Assembly (NCBI GenBank): GCA_948470475.1
Contig: OX419346.1
Location: forward strand, 2,249,731 to 2,313,730
From: Galaxea fascicularis
Lineage: Eukaryota; Cnidaria; Anthozoa; Scleractinia; Euphylliidae
Reading direction: 5' to 3'
Length of the DNA: 64,000 nucleotides
Below are positions 38,607 to 49,370 of this stretch, piece by piece. The notes below the pieces were generated by a model. The model did not search any database. It worked only from the letters and a program-made list of their open reading frames with translations, and was not told where the DNA came from. Position 1 is the first letter of the stretch; the number at the start of each line of letters is the position of its first letter. Position numbers and translations under genes: made by a program.

Positions 38607-39844
38607 TTCTTTAGAAGGGGTATGTGTATTTCTGTGGTTAGGGATAAAAGTAAGGTGGTTTAAATTTAACAGGTTTGGTTTAAGTTTGAGGGTGAGTTAT
38701 GCTGCTGGTAATATTATGCGAGCGAAGAAAGTGAATGAAATTGAAGTCGACCTTTTGGCAGATTGAAGTGCTGGTTCTTTGATGAATTCGTCCACTGAAG
38801 GAATATGAATTATGCGGAATTGTTGAACAGCTTGTTTAGGGGGACGCGGATTTAAATCCCGTGTTCTATTACCCCTAACGTGTTTTCAATTTCTTCTAAG
38901 CTATGGTGGTAAATTCATTTGCGATCATGATACTATGCTGGCTGGAAAAAACCGTTGTGAAGTGGCTCTATAGCTATAATGTTGCTATTGTGTCATCCAT
39001 GTGGTGCACATTTGCTAAGTGTACATGCGTATTACCAGTTTGTTCTATTCTAAATGGAATAAGTGAGCTGTTGTCAAGGAATCAGTCAAAAGTCGTTTAG
39101 GGCATGAATACTCGAATATTTCAGACGAGTGTCAATAGCTGTACTGAAATAACGACGGCTTCTCGCACTAAATGAGCAGGAAACTGTGGGAGAAAACGAA
39201 ATCACCGAAGACTCAAATAAAAATCTCAAGTCGCTTTAGTCTGCAGCTCATTAAAGGTTTAAAGTTGAAACGTTAAGACGAAATCCATTGAGAAATCGAG
39301 GAATTAGAGTATTTAATGGACAAAAGTCTTGTACCACAATAATTTTAAATATATGATATCATTCCTTTTTACATTTTCTAAGAGTTAAAGATGTCCCTAG
39401 TTGCCTGTAGTAACACCAAGAACAATTTCCAAAGGAGTTCACAGAAATTGTGCCACCACAGGTAAAATTTCATTATCAATATCTTTAAGTGAATCATATG
39501 AACTTCATGATTTCTTTTCAACATTTGGCCCGTGAACGACGGGAACGCTTGGCTGTTTTTGACTGTAATGTACTGGTCGCGGGCCCGAACATGATCTTTC
39601 AGTTTGAAATTTCAATCAGCTTCCCGGAAAATCATTTTTCAGCTCCAAATGTTTCGTTTTCCCATTAATACTTAGTTAGTGGTCTATGGCCTGAATGAAT
39701 GCAAAACTCAAATTGAAAACTTTGGCATCCGAACGTTGTTTTGGTTTAAGCGGTTTCTTTGACAAACCACCACATGAATGTTCACTGACAGTTAAAACAC
39801 AGCATTATGACCGCAAAATGTCTAATAATCCGATTAATGTGCTT

Positions 39845-39913
39845 AATCCCCGATTAAAAGAATTGAAACACACTGAACCGTTCAGTGTGTTTCAATTCTT
39901 TTAATCGGGGATT
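39845..39913. repeat. Perfect 33-bp inverted repeat with 3-nt spacer (hairpin)
   Basis: The arms 39,845-39,877 and 39,881-39,913 are exact reverse complements, separated only by CCG. The left arm begins AATCCCCGATTAAAAG and the right arm ends CTTTTAATCGGGGATT. The match stops abruptly on both outer sides. Such a structure could be a small foldback element, a remnant of a palindromic transposon end, or, if transcribed, a long hairpin RNA. The tiny loop and lack of bulges make a canonical microRNA precursor less likely. Confidence 0.9.
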
Positions 39914-40568
39914 GTCCATCGTACAAACAACTAACCTCTGGAAACAAATTTTAGAGCCGTGTGAATTCGTCTTGGTAACAGTTATTTGCCCCTTTTAGTA
40001 ATGGGTATGGTAGAAACAATGCCGGAGTTGATAAAATCCCTCCATATGTTCGAGTGCCGATAACGCTTATCTAAACAAGTTGTTCTTCGTCTCTCAAGTA
40101 GATCATAAAGGCTTAAACGACATTAAACAATTCTGGGGGGAAATCGTTCGACTTTAGAAACAGAAAATGTTTCCGTTTCCGTTTAGTGGCAAAACATGTT
40201 GTTTTTGCAAGAAACCTGAAGCAATCTTTAGAACCATGTGGCACGTTTTCAAAATCTATTTCAGGATTAAGTCAGGGGTACCTCAGCTGTTGAAACGTCT
40301 TAGCGCCAGAGCTAAAGTCATCTTGACCTTCTCCGACCTTTTCTCTCTTCTCATTGACCCTTTTGATTTCTTTCTTGGTCTGCCCTATTATCTTGTTGAA
40401 TTTAAACGAAAAACTACGACCATCCTCTCCCCCCATTTCAATGATGGAAGAAAAGGCGTGATTTAGTTTGAGCACGAATTCAACATTGATTTGAGGAAGT
40501 GGGGGAGGGTAGTTTCAATTTTGTATTTATTAATTATGTCCAAGGTTGTAGCCCTTTCCTGTTTTTGT

Positions 40569-40585
40569 GGGGAGGGGGGGGGGGG
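40569..40585 (+). repeat. G-run
   Basis: Four G, one A and twelve G form an almost uninterrupted guanine tract. It is simple sequence with no associated gene signal. Confidence 0.9.
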
Positions 40586-42101
40586 CTGGAGGACAAGGTC
40601 AGACTCTGAAAACACAAAACCAAAATAACACGAAACAGAACTAAAAAGAAAACAAATCCAACAATCTTCATTTAGTCACACATTCGCTGAAGGATATTGG
40701 GCCTCAATGCTGTGAGACTGCCCTAAACCTTGTCACTAAACGAATGTTCTCATCGGATTCATTTTTGTGTGTTATCCTGAGCTTTCACACTTCAGTGTCT
40801 GAGAACCAAACAACATCAAGCAAACGAGGCAATTAATTCCAACGGCGGGTGTTGGAGAGAGCTGATTAGCGCTAATCTGGTCTGCAGTTACTTATAGCTC
40901 TTTTGATAGATTCCTGAAAACGATGTTTCTGGAATATTTCAGTTTGATTACAAAACCTATAACTGTAGAACCGTGAGAAAAGTTTATCGTTTGCATGTTT
41001 GATTTTTCTCTCGTGATTTTTTGATTATCCGGAACTGGCCATAACGGCTGTGGTAGCCTGCGCTTCTGGTGGGCACTTTACAAGCCAATTACAAGTTCTA
41101 AAATAAATCCCATCAAAAAGCTCCTGCGATAAATGATGATAAAACTGAAGTGTGTCCTATCAGTTCTTAGAGTTTTAAAACGTCCTCAGTTCTTTGCTCA
41201 AGGTTTGTGAAAGAAATAACTGTACTTTGGCAAGATATTGAAAGAGTCTCAAAGCCAAGCAAAGTCGCAACGGAGGGAAACTCAAACTTCTAATGAATAT
41301 AGTATAACATCGCCTCAACGTTTGACCCAATTAATGGAACACAGTCTCCATAAAAGGCTAATTTTAATGCCATAAACAAACTTACAGTCACAGTTACTAT
41401 TACTTCGAGAGTTCAAAGTCCCGAAGTCCCGAGGTTAATCCTAGAAATTTTTGGGTTGAGTGATTCAGACCATTTTTTAAAGCGAAAACTAGAAATTTAT
41501 TAGGCGATGTACATGCCCATTTTCACACTTACCTAAGTCTAAAATCGGCACAGTAAGTTTGAGATGGCTAGGCTCTGGAATACGTGAAGATTCTGGGACT
41601 AGAGACCAGGGACCAGGAATGGCTAAAATTTGTACTCATTTTTAGGACAAAACGTTTTACAAATGACATCCTTGGAGCTACGCAAGCTCATCCAAATTTT
41701 ATTAGGGAGTACTCTTAAGTTAATTCCCTATTTAAGTTCAACATCCGAAAATATCTACACATTTTCATTCATTTCTTTGTGGATTAAAATCAAGTAGGTG
41801 GTGATCAGTTGTGATCCATGTAATTTGGATCTCCTGGCCATAAATGCAATCTCATGACAAAGCATGGCTACTGTGTCCGGTCTCTATCTATGAGAATACT
41901 GTTGTTTCAAAGGAGATCTCGAACTTCTGCCATGCCTCAAAAACTTTAAAGCAGGATTGTTTAAGGGGAATGACACTGGTGAGAAAGATAGTAAACATTT
42001 ATGGAATGACAAAAGCTGTCCCAGGAGGGCCAGGCGGGGATTCTAGTTCCTGGTTGCATACAGTCGTCTTTCCATTTCCACTTGCATCTTTTCGACTAGG
42101 C

Positions 42102-43205
42102 TCAAGTGGCAGTTTGAAAACGCCCTGTTCCACCGATAGTTTTGCTCTTGTCAGTAGGTCTTCTGAGTTTGTCCTTTCCAGAACGAAATTCATGGCTGAA
42201 GAAACCATAGATGATTGGGTTAATAACGCTGTTTGAGTAAGTGAACAATCGACAAACCACTGAGGCAAACGAGAAATTTTCGTTGTCGGCACCTTGCCCA
42301 AAATCTACCCAAAGCCACAGCACTTGATTGGGAAACATGCTTATCGCAAACACGGTAACCACTAACACGAAAATCTTAGTCACGCGGATGTTTCGCTGTC
42401 TGTGAAGGTAGGATCTTCTCATCGACTGCATACTTAGTTCGGATTCTCGGAACATTGATCGGTTGCTTACCACACTTATAATGGTTGATGATCTGCCGCT
42501 AAGTACCTCGTCTTCGTTGGACTGGCTACAAAGAGTCTTCAAAGCCAGGCTGTGGAGTGTGACCATAAGCACGAGGGGTATTCCGTATTGAACGAGAAAG
42601 AGCACCAGAGTGTAGGCTTTCCTGTAACGCGGAACAGGACTTGGCCAGTTCTCCCTGCATTCTCCGTCTTGCAGCTTCAAAACAATGGCATATGGCATCG
42701 TGAATATTAGCGATACAACGTGAAGGGCCAAGATGAATCGTATGATGTGTTTCTTTGTCACACTGAGGGCTTTGAAAGGGTGCACCACAGCACGGTATCG
42801 GTCGTAACAAATCATGGTTAGAGTCAAGGCCGATGAAGTAGAAAAAAACGTTTGAAGAGGCCAAAGTAAAGAACACAAGGCGTTGCCAAAAATCCACTTG
42901 TGGCCATATTCCTCGTAAGTCCAATCAAACGGGATGCTCAATGTGGGCGTTAAGACATCACAGACAGCAAGGTTAAGAACCAACAGGATGTAAGAGGTTT
43001 TGCGAATGCTTCTGCGGGAACTCATGATGTATATGACTGCTGTATTGCCGACAACGCTCAAAACCAGAATTATACCATATAAAAAGTGTTTGGCCATGCG
43101 AAAGTCAGTGAAGAGTGAATCGCTTGAAGGCGCCGAGGTCCAGTTGCTTTCTGCTGCTACGGTGTGATGGGGCTCTGACCCTGTTTGATTATCCATTTCC
43201 TTCAT
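42102..43205 (-). CDS. Class A (rhodopsin-like) G-protein-coupled receptor, copy 1
   Basis: This single-exon gene encodes a 367-residue seven-transmembrane receptor, expected at the plasma membrane and coupling to heterotrimeric G proteins. Visible marks: N-glycosylation sequons at N6 and N21; GN in helix 1 (53-54); LNLAVCD in helix 2 with D83 at the sodium-site position; WIFG and C111 before helix 3, with C183 as the likely disulphide partner in extracellular loop 2; DRY at 135-137; P210 in helix 5; and NPIIY (329-333) in helix 7. Approximate helices are 39-61, 71-94, 108-133, 153-176, 197-222, 275-300 and 314-336. The helix 6 motif reads FAISMFPNQVLWLW, so the toggle tryptophan (6.48) is M290. 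Either M1 or M4 could be the start; M4 has the better context (purine at -3, G at +4). It is the most divergent of the four receptors here and has a short tail without LRETDC. Ligand unknown; general architecture suggests a peptide-type receptor (inference). Confidence 0.95.
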   Translation of the reverse strand: MKEMDNQTGSEPHHTVAAESNWTSAPSSDSLFTDFRMAKHFLYGIILVLSVVGNTAVIYIMSSRRSIRKTSYILLVLNLAVCDVLTPTLSIPFDWTYEEYGHKWIFGNALCSLLWPLQTFFSTSSALTLTMICYDRYRAVVHPFKALSVTKKHIIRFILALHVVSLIFTMPYAIVLKLQDGECRENWPSPVPRYRKAYTLVLFLVQYGIPLVLMVTLHSLALKTLCSQSNEDEVLSGRSSTIISVVSNRSMFRESELSMQSMRRSYLHRQRNIRVTKIFVLVVTVFAISMFPNQVLWLWVDFGQGADNENFSFASVVCRLFTYSNSVINPIIYGFFSHEFRSGKDKLRRPTDKSKTIGGTGRFQTAT

Positions 43206-44910
43206 CTGGGATTGCTTGTTTTTTTTAATCTTGCAATCACGCTAAGCAAGTCAAGGCTTGAAGACGGCTCTTTAGTGAAGATAGCCTGCAAGCTCTATGC
43301 CTCTACAAGTTTTCCCTTGTAGTCTCGTAAGTCACAAACTGCGACTGTTATGTTGTTCCATCAGATACGGAATGCACCTTTGCCTGACAGCTCGTATAAT
43401 TAGCCGATAACAGTTTGAAGCAGCTTATCTTTCCCGTGAACTATCCAAATTAAGAAAACAAAACAACGAAAACAACAAAAACTAAACGTTGGCGTGACGT
43501 GGCGGTTATCAAACTAATAGGCCCAAAAAAGTTATGAGTGCATCGGCTTGATAAAAAAAAGTTAGATTTCGGGAGTGCTATGCATTAAACTAGTACTGGC
43601 GAAACAAATTGATCCTACGACTCAAATAAACAAGAATTTACTTAATTACAGATTCAAGTATATACTTTCGTGCAAATTGTAAAACTTGATACAGATGTTC
43701 AAGATTATGTGGATAAGATGACTTCCGTGAAGATTCTTAAATATGAACCGTCAGGAGAAACATGCATAATTTAATAAACTTTTCCGGTTTTAAGTGTCCA
43801 CGTATTACTTATTGACTCAGTTTTCTAACAAGTTTTGGAAATCATATCATGATGACAATATACAACTGAGATAAAATGAAGAACAAAACTACGTTGGAAT
43901 TGTATTGCATGAGGTCGCGCAATTTTCATTTTTTATATGCTCTGCTAAACTACACTAAACTGACCATTTCAGAAAATCGAAACTTTGGTTCTTGTCCATT
44001 TCAACCCATATGCGCCGTTACCAAGTATAATTGTAGATTTAACTTGTCGTGCTCTGGGCCAATCAGAGTTGAACAATTTTGTTTAGAATACTAATAAAAG
44101 GTGGCACTGTTTTATCAGTTTTCCTGCTCCTCAAAACACAGGCAAACAGAGTGAGCGAAGACCGTGACTGTATGAACCTTTCTATGGTGTGGTGCAAAAT
44201 AGTTATTCTATAGTGTGTTTCAATTAACCGAGCGGGTACTGCGGTACCGAAGGATTGAGACCTTGAGCGTGTTGGTCAGATAGAATGTTGGTCGAAGATA
44301 GGGAATTTACTGGTGGTTGCATGGCTGCTGTTGTAGCTATGAATTGGTGAATATCTTGTCTCATCTTTAAACTATTTTAAACTGTTAATTGAGCCTTTTT
44401 GTCACCGTCCTTATTGCTTTTAGAAAATTGATCCGACGTGGGAGGATTTTGTAATACTCTTCGAACTTCTCATCTGGTGGCAGTGTGTTATGTGAATTCT
44501 CTAAATTTGTTCCCTCAGACGTGTATGCATGCTTCTTACCGCAAAGATTCCTTCTTTCTGATCGTCCAACCCTCTGAGAAAGCCAAAATCTCACAAGCAC
44601 TTATCGGTTTAGCGAATTTAATGTTTACATGACCAGAAAAAATCATATTGACGTCTCTCAACTGGTCACGAAATGTGTAAATAAGAACACCAAGAGCAAA
44701 GGTCTAAAAGAACGAGTCTCTCGATTTTATGATACTCACTTGAAAAGTCCATTAGCGGCTCTCGATGGATATGAAAACAGATTAGTGCTCAGTGCCGGTC
44801 TCTTTAAAAGGATTATGGAGAATTTAAGAGAGAAACTTTACCGCACTACTTAGGGTCGCAGTTTCTCCTCTTGGCCAGTACGGTAACCATAATACTATGC
44901 GAAATGGCGC

Positions 44911-44981
44911 TTCTCTCTCTCTCTCTTTTTATTAAAAAAAAAAACAAACAAACAAAAAACAGCAAAACAAAACAAACAAAT
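44911..44981. repeat. Simple repeat: CT tract followed by A-rich CAAA tract
   Basis: A (CT)n run passes into a poly-A and (CAAA)n-like stretch. This is an ordinary microsatellite; length polymorphism would be expected. Confidence 0.85.
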
Positions 44982-45073
44982 ATTGATCCGTCCGGTAGAA
45001 TTTTTAGCTTTCTACAACTTGATGAAGGAAATGACTGCATCCAGAGATACCAGATTTAAACCGACCTACTGTA

Positions 45074-45079
45074 TTTATT
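45074..45079 (-). promoter_or_regulatory. Possible polyadenylation signal of receptor copy 2
   Basis: The minus strand reads AATAAA about 165 bp downstream of the receptor copy 2 stop codon. Distance and orientation fit, but the hexamer is common in AT-rich DNA, so this is only a candidate. Confidence 0.35.
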
Positions 45080-45243
45080 TATGACTGTTTTTCCATGCCA
45101 TTTGATAGCTTTACCTTATCCAGATGTTAGTGTGCCCTCGACATGATTTATTTGGCAAGGATTTTTCACACTTTTTACATGTATTGTGCAACTACTGTTT
45201 CGTGCAAAGCCCGAATTGGCAGATGCGAATAAGTAACTGGAAA

Positions 45244-46602
45244 TTAACAGTCAGTTTCGCGGAGTTTTTCAATTAGGCTATGTAAGGTGGAGCTTTGAAG
45301 AGTCTCTTGGAATGATGTGTTATTCATAACCGGCAACTTATCTTCTGATGTGCAACTGATAGTCTCTCGCTCGCCAACTCCTATTTCCTGCATTTGTTTT
45401 TCTTTCTCTTTAAACGTATGGACAGAACAAAGTCGAACAGGTGAATCACTGGACAAAATGAATTGTGTGGGAACAGAAACAGCAGGTCGGCGGGTTGGAG
45501 CTGTTGGTTCAGAAACACTCCTTCCGCTATATTTGCGTGCAATTTTTCGCGTTTCACTGCTTATCTTTCTCAAAGGTTGCATACTTACGCGGCCAATTCT
45601 AGTAAACCCAGATCTGAATTCTTTACTTTTCAAAGCATAAATAAAAGGATTTAAAACGCTGTTCGCATAAGTACAAAGCCGGCACATAGCGGATATGTAA
45701 TGAAAGTAATCATTCTCTTCTCCATTTCCAAAATCGACCCACAGCCAAAGGACTTGGTTCGGATACATGCTGATGGCAAATACCACGATTACGATGATAA
45801 ACATTTTTGCCAAGCGCACGTTCTGTTCCTTTCTTTTGTTCTCCACGCGGTCCCGGCTTACCGATGACGATTCAGATACTTTGCTAGTATTACGAGGCCT
45901 TCCTTGGTCGCGTTTCCTCAAAACAGTAGCCTTTTTCAAAACAGCCCTTAGTCTTAACACATTTGAACGCAAGCTTCGATAAATAAGCAAATACGCCACG
46001 GACATTGTTGTCAACGGCAAAGCGTATCCAGAGAGAAAAAGCACGATTGTATATGCTTGTCTGTAGCCCACTCCAGGCCAGACCTCATCGCAAGAGCTTT
46101 CAGTGTCGTTGTAACTCAAAACTACAAAATAAGGAATGCACAAGCTGATAGACAGAGCGTGAATTGTCAACACAAATATTAGAACATGACTATTTGTGAG
46201 GCGCCTGCCAAACGGTTTTGAGAGAGTTTTGTGCCTTTCCAAACTAATGGAAGCAAGGGTCAAAGATGAAGATGTCGAAAAAGCTGTTTCTAAAGGCCAG
46301 AGAATCTTGCAAAATGCTTTTCCAAAGGGCCAGATATATTTGCTTTCTTCCAGCGCTAAGTCAAATGGAATACTCAGAGCCGGGGTGAGGAAATCACACA
46401 GAGCAAGGTTTAGAATTAAAAAATTTGGCGGAGTCCTCATATCTTTAGCTCCAACGATGACAAAAGCAACTAAACTATTTCCCACGCAGCTGAGAATGAA
46501 GATCAGGGCGTAAAACGTGATCTTTACAACTCGGAACTCCATATCATCCAGATGCATTCCAAAGTCTTGTTGGATGTTAGTAGTGTTGTTGCCAGGTTCC
46601 AT
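45244..46602 (-). CDS. Class A (rhodopsin-like) G-protein-coupled receptor, copy 2
   Basis: A single-exon gene for a 452-residue receptor. The open frame continues 84 codons upstream, but its first codon is TTG and that extension has no receptor character. I place the start at 46,602 (MEPGNNTT), which gives an N-terminus of normal length with sequons at N5 and N6, like its paralogues. Visible marks: GN in helix 1 (41-42), LNLALCD with D70, WPFG and C98, C171 in loop 2, ERH (122-124) instead of DRY, and NPFIY (318-322). Approximate helices are 28-51, 61-82, 96-121, 137-161, 183-208, 263-288 and 302-324. Helix 6 reads FAISMYPNQVLWLW, with M279 at the toggle position. The cytoplasmic tail is long (about 125 residues), basic at first (PLRKISSETR), and ends LRETDC. 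It is closest by eye to copies 3 and 4. A role in sensing a peptide or other small signal is inferred from family only. Confidence 0.95.
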   Translation of the reverse strand: MEPGNNTTNIQQDFGMHLDDMEFRVVKITFYALIFILSCVGNSLVAFVIVGAKDMRTPPNFLILNLALCDFLTPALSIPFDLALEESKYIWPFGKAFCKILWPLETAFSTSSSLTLASISLERHKTLSKPFGRRLTNSHVLIFVLTIHALSISLCIPYFVVLSYNDTESSCDEVWPGVGYRQAYTIVLFLSGYALPLTTMSVAYLLIYRSLRSNVLRLRAVLKKATVLRKRDQGRPRNTSKVSESSSVSRDRVENKRKEQNVRLAKMFIIVIVVFAISMYPNQVLWLWVDFGNGEENDYFHYISAMCRLCTYANSVLNPFIYALKSKEFRSGFTRIGRVSMQPLRKISSETRKIARKYSGRSVSEPTAPTRRPAVSVPTQFILSSDSPVRLCSVHTFKEKEKQMQEIGVGERETISCTSEDKLPVMNNTSFQETLQSSTLHSLIEKLRETDC

Positions 46603-47185
46603 CAGTCGAAGAAGTCTTTTTAACCTCGGCAGTGCAATGAGATATATTTTCCGACTGGCGACCGGCGCTATAATCCAATCGAGCGATACAAGAGTGACTG
46701 AGACCCTGAAGAAGGGGCTTGTTAGTTGAGGATTACATCGCGACTTGGAACGGATCACTCGCCACGGTAAGTGGTTGTTGTCGTTCACATACATCGGACG
46801 CCATACTAGGAGTTCACTCCAATGGAAAGACCCATGTGTTCTGTTGCTTAACAAGAACCATGTGTTTGTATTGACAGAGGAAACTAATAAGTTTACGATT
46901 TCATCTGCGTGGAATTGTTGGACAGGTGTTTAACAGATACGTTATCGTCAGTTTAAGATCGGTGACATTAGCAAACAGCCGAAAGGAAGACCTCACGGAA
47001 TTTCATGTCAAAAAGGCCACATACGTGCATCTACTGGGCATTGAAATCTAGTTAATTATTTCCCTTGTTTGAGACAACAGTTTGTTTCTAAAAACATTAA
47101 GAAATCATCAAGTTGAAAATAATTGTGACAACCACTTGGATGTTTTGCGTCGCGTCTAAATTAATTTCGATTATTTATGTATAGC

Positions 47186-47640
47186 TGGTTTTCACGTTAC
47201 GTCATCAACTCCATGCTGGTGGACGGTAAAAAATAGATCTCTCATTAGCTCGTTTATCTGTGTCTCTAGAGATTGGCTGCAAACCACCTATTTAAAACTG
47301 GGGACGGATGTTTCCCTAACTTCCTAGAAACTCGGGTGCCATAACTTCCCATTTATCTTGAAAACGAAGACGTTTCCAGGCATGAAACTTTACAAGATTA
47401 GCAAGAACGAAATATTAAGGCTGTCTCCAAAGGCTGCGACTGATTAAGAATGTCAATGTTTCCATATGACGTCAAGGCGGCCATGTTGATGATACTGTAT
47501 ACCAACAAAGGAACGGCGGCCATGTTGGTGCCGCCAGGCTAACCCTCTGGGAATTGAACTTCAGTTTTATGCAAATACTTTCTTTTGTTTCTGGCTGCTG
47601 GTCACGTGAGTGAAAACACTATATTAAAGCCAAGTGGGTT
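47186..47640. repeat. Dispersed repeat remnants with GACGTCA...GGCCATGTTG motifs
   Basis: Two related motifs, TTACGTCATCAACTCCATGC near 47,197 and ATGACGTCAAGGCGGCC near 47,467, are followed by a second GGCGGCCATGTTGGTG at 47,515-47,530 (first copy 47,476-47,491). The adjoining CTCTGGGAATTGAACTTCAG and GGTCACGTGAGTGAAAACAC resemble short non-autonomous repeats I associate with stony-coral genomes. That resemblance comes from memory; only the internal repetition is seen directly. Exact ends cannot be set. Confidence 0.4.
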
Positions 47641-47857
47641 TGAAAATGGGTACAAGTTTGCTTTCTTAGCTCTTTTATTTATACGATTTTCGCAACCTGA
47701 CCCAATGAAATCATTGTATCGTCAAACGAAACAAGAAACTCAGTATAGGAAAATTAATCAAATTGCACCATTCCTTGACATAGACTGCCGTAACAGCATC
47801 AAAGGCGTTTTCCTTAACTAATGTTCCTTGCGACAGGCCAACTTGAGGGTACACCCT

Positions 47858-48050
47858 TGCCAAAGCGCTCTCACCACTGAGCAGGGTTGGCGCACCAATG
47901 TGTCCCGGGTTCGATTTCGATTCCCGGACTCGGCATCATATGTGGGTTGAGTTTTTTGGTTCTCTACTCTGGTCCGATAGGTTTATCTCCGGCTACTGCT
48001 ATTTTTCCCACTCGTCAAACACCAATATTTAATTTGATTTTTAATTAGAT
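47858..48050 (+). mobile_element. tRNA-derived SINE-like copy with rearranged head
   Basis: The sequence CCGGGTTCGATTTCGATTCC at about 47,906 is a polymerase III B-box-like core with a short internal duplication (TCGATT twice). It is followed by ACTCGGCATCATATGTGGG and a conserved-looking tail (GGTTCTCTACTCTG, TTTATCTCCGGCTACTGC, TTTTTCCCACTCGTCAAAC, ATTTAATTTGATTTTT). I associate this tail with a common coral SINE. Upstream, GCCAAAGCGCTCTCACCACTG is the reverse complement of what a tRNA-like head with an A-box would read (CAGTGGTGAGAGCGC), so the head appears inverted relative to the body. It is probably an inactive copy. Confidence 0.5.
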
Positions 48051-49217
48051 TGCTGGACACCAGTTGATACCAGCTGATTGTTATTGTTTCGTGGGATCTC
48101 TTAAAAACCTCTAAAATGCAATTGGCATTCGTCAATAAATAATTCCTAGGGAAATTTGACTGTGTATGAAAAACGCGCTTGATCAGTATGTCAAGGGACA
48201 ATCGGGTTAAATGTCATTTTCCTCACAAAGTAAATTGTACCACATTGAGACACGAAACGGCGTACGAAGACAAGTTTTTATAAATCATATGTAAACAAAC
48301 AAAGTAAAGAACGGGGACTGAATGAACTGAGAACAATTAAGGCAAAATTAATTGAGCACAGTTTAAACAGGATTAGAGGACAGATCACTGAGTCCAGGCC
48401 GTTGATTATTGCATCCGGAAATAATCAAGATAGTTACTACTTGGCTGTGAAGTAGGGGCTTGATAAGCCAACATTCGTTAATTTTCGATCAACACTTTGA
48501 TCCTTTTTTTTTAATTTTTGACTTTTTCAGACGAATACCAAGCTTAAGCTTGATTTCAAGATAACTGCAAGCTTCTGGTTTTGACAAATCCTTAGCAAAC
48601 ACGCATAAATCCTGACTCAAATGGTAAGATTATTGACTAAGTTGGAATGTTAGTTCTGTGTTCACAGCGCTGCAAAGGTCGGGGGTATTGGATTATTTAA
48701 GGGATAAAAATCTAGACCGCAGCCCCACGCTAGCAGAACCACAATTAAGTCCGTTTACAAGCTCAAACCTAAAGTTAGAGAAAACCTTGTATATAAGAAC
48801 TAACAACACAACAAGTACTGTCCAATAGGTTTAGTTCTGGATGGTCTGCCGTGTTCTAATTATCTTTGATCAAAAACGTTTATAAATTAGAAACATTTTG
48901 TCTGAACTTGATCAGCTACACCAACAGAAAGTTCCCATCAAATAAACTGACTATTAACTTACATTTGAAAAGTCGCATGAAGAACCACATGCACTATATA
49001 AATGGTACAGACTAGACTTCACGATAAGAAAGGTTATCGTTTTCTCATATTTTCCAGTGTTTGAACTAGAAAATAATTTCATTCATCCATCAAGGACGAT
49101 CGGAAAGGCAATCACAGTAAATGGAGCAGAAAAACTATCACTTTAGGTGACGTTTTTGTGACAGTAGTTAAAGTACATATTTTGCTTCGGTCATGGTCAA
49201 GAGAAGAAAAGGGCGGC

Positions 49218-49370
49218 GTAGCAGCTCTCGTAAGGTCTCACGAGATTGGCTTGCTACCCTTCTGGTGATCAAAAGAACAAACAACACAAACAATGGACCC
49301 TATCCCTAAAACAATAGAGGTGCTACACTATGCCTACCAATGAAATTTAGAACCTTACGAGAGCTGCTAC
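49218..49370. mobile_element. Small MITE-like element with 19-bp terminal inverted repeats
   Basis: GTAGCAGCTCTCGTAAGGT at 49,218-49,236 is perfectly inverted at 49,352-49,370. The interior (about 115 bp) has no open frame. The sequence GAAGAAAAGG occurs on both sides (49,203-49,212 and 49,378-49,387), a few bases outside the inverted repeats. It could be a target-site duplication if the true ends extend slightly further, or it could be chance. The superfamily cannot be assigned. Confidence 0.65.

Larger units (their letters stand above)
38607..42101. other. Spacer between satellite and first receptor gene
   Basis: This is unique, AT-rich sequence. The open frames here (at most about 100 codons) show no domain, motif or bias I recognise, and several overlap each other on opposite strands. 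The only notable structures are a long perfect hairpin at 39,845-39,913 and a G-run at 40,569-40,585. A minus-strand AATAAA at 41,698-41,703 lies about 400 bp downstream of the receptor stop codon and could serve as its polyadenylation signal. I see no tRNA, transposase or reverse-transcriptase sequence. Confidence 0.6.
43206..45243. other. Spacer between receptor copies 1 and 2
   Basis: The region holds the 5' flank of receptor copy 1 and the 3' flank of copy 2. A short open frame at 44,629-44,853 (74 codons, ATG start, charged, no recognised domain) is the only one that looked remotely protein-like, and I do not call it a gene. The rest is AT-rich sequence with a simple repeat at 44,911-44,981. 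No transposon ends were recognised. Confidence 0.55.

Noticed and set aside
41844..42924. Open frames overlapping receptor copy 1 in other frames (130, 100 and 132 codons)
   Set aside because: They are shadows of the receptor reading frame and lack any recognisable domain. The same holds for frames overlapping copies 2, 3 and 4.
44629..44853. 74-codon ATG open frame with charged, soluble-looking composition
   Set aside because: Poor start context, no recognised domain, and other short frames lie close by. It could be an exon of an unseen gene, but nothing here supports that.
46603..46854. 84-codon N-terminal extension of receptor copy 2
   Set aside because: The far-upstream start is TTG, and the extension shows no signal peptide or receptor homology. 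The ATG at 46,602 gives an N-terminus like those of the paralogues.
47902..47935. Possible tRNA gene (B-box-like GGTTCGATTTC)
   Set aside because: No A-box in the right orientation, no cloverleaf, and a long SINE-type tail follows. It is called a tRNA-derived SINE remnant instead.
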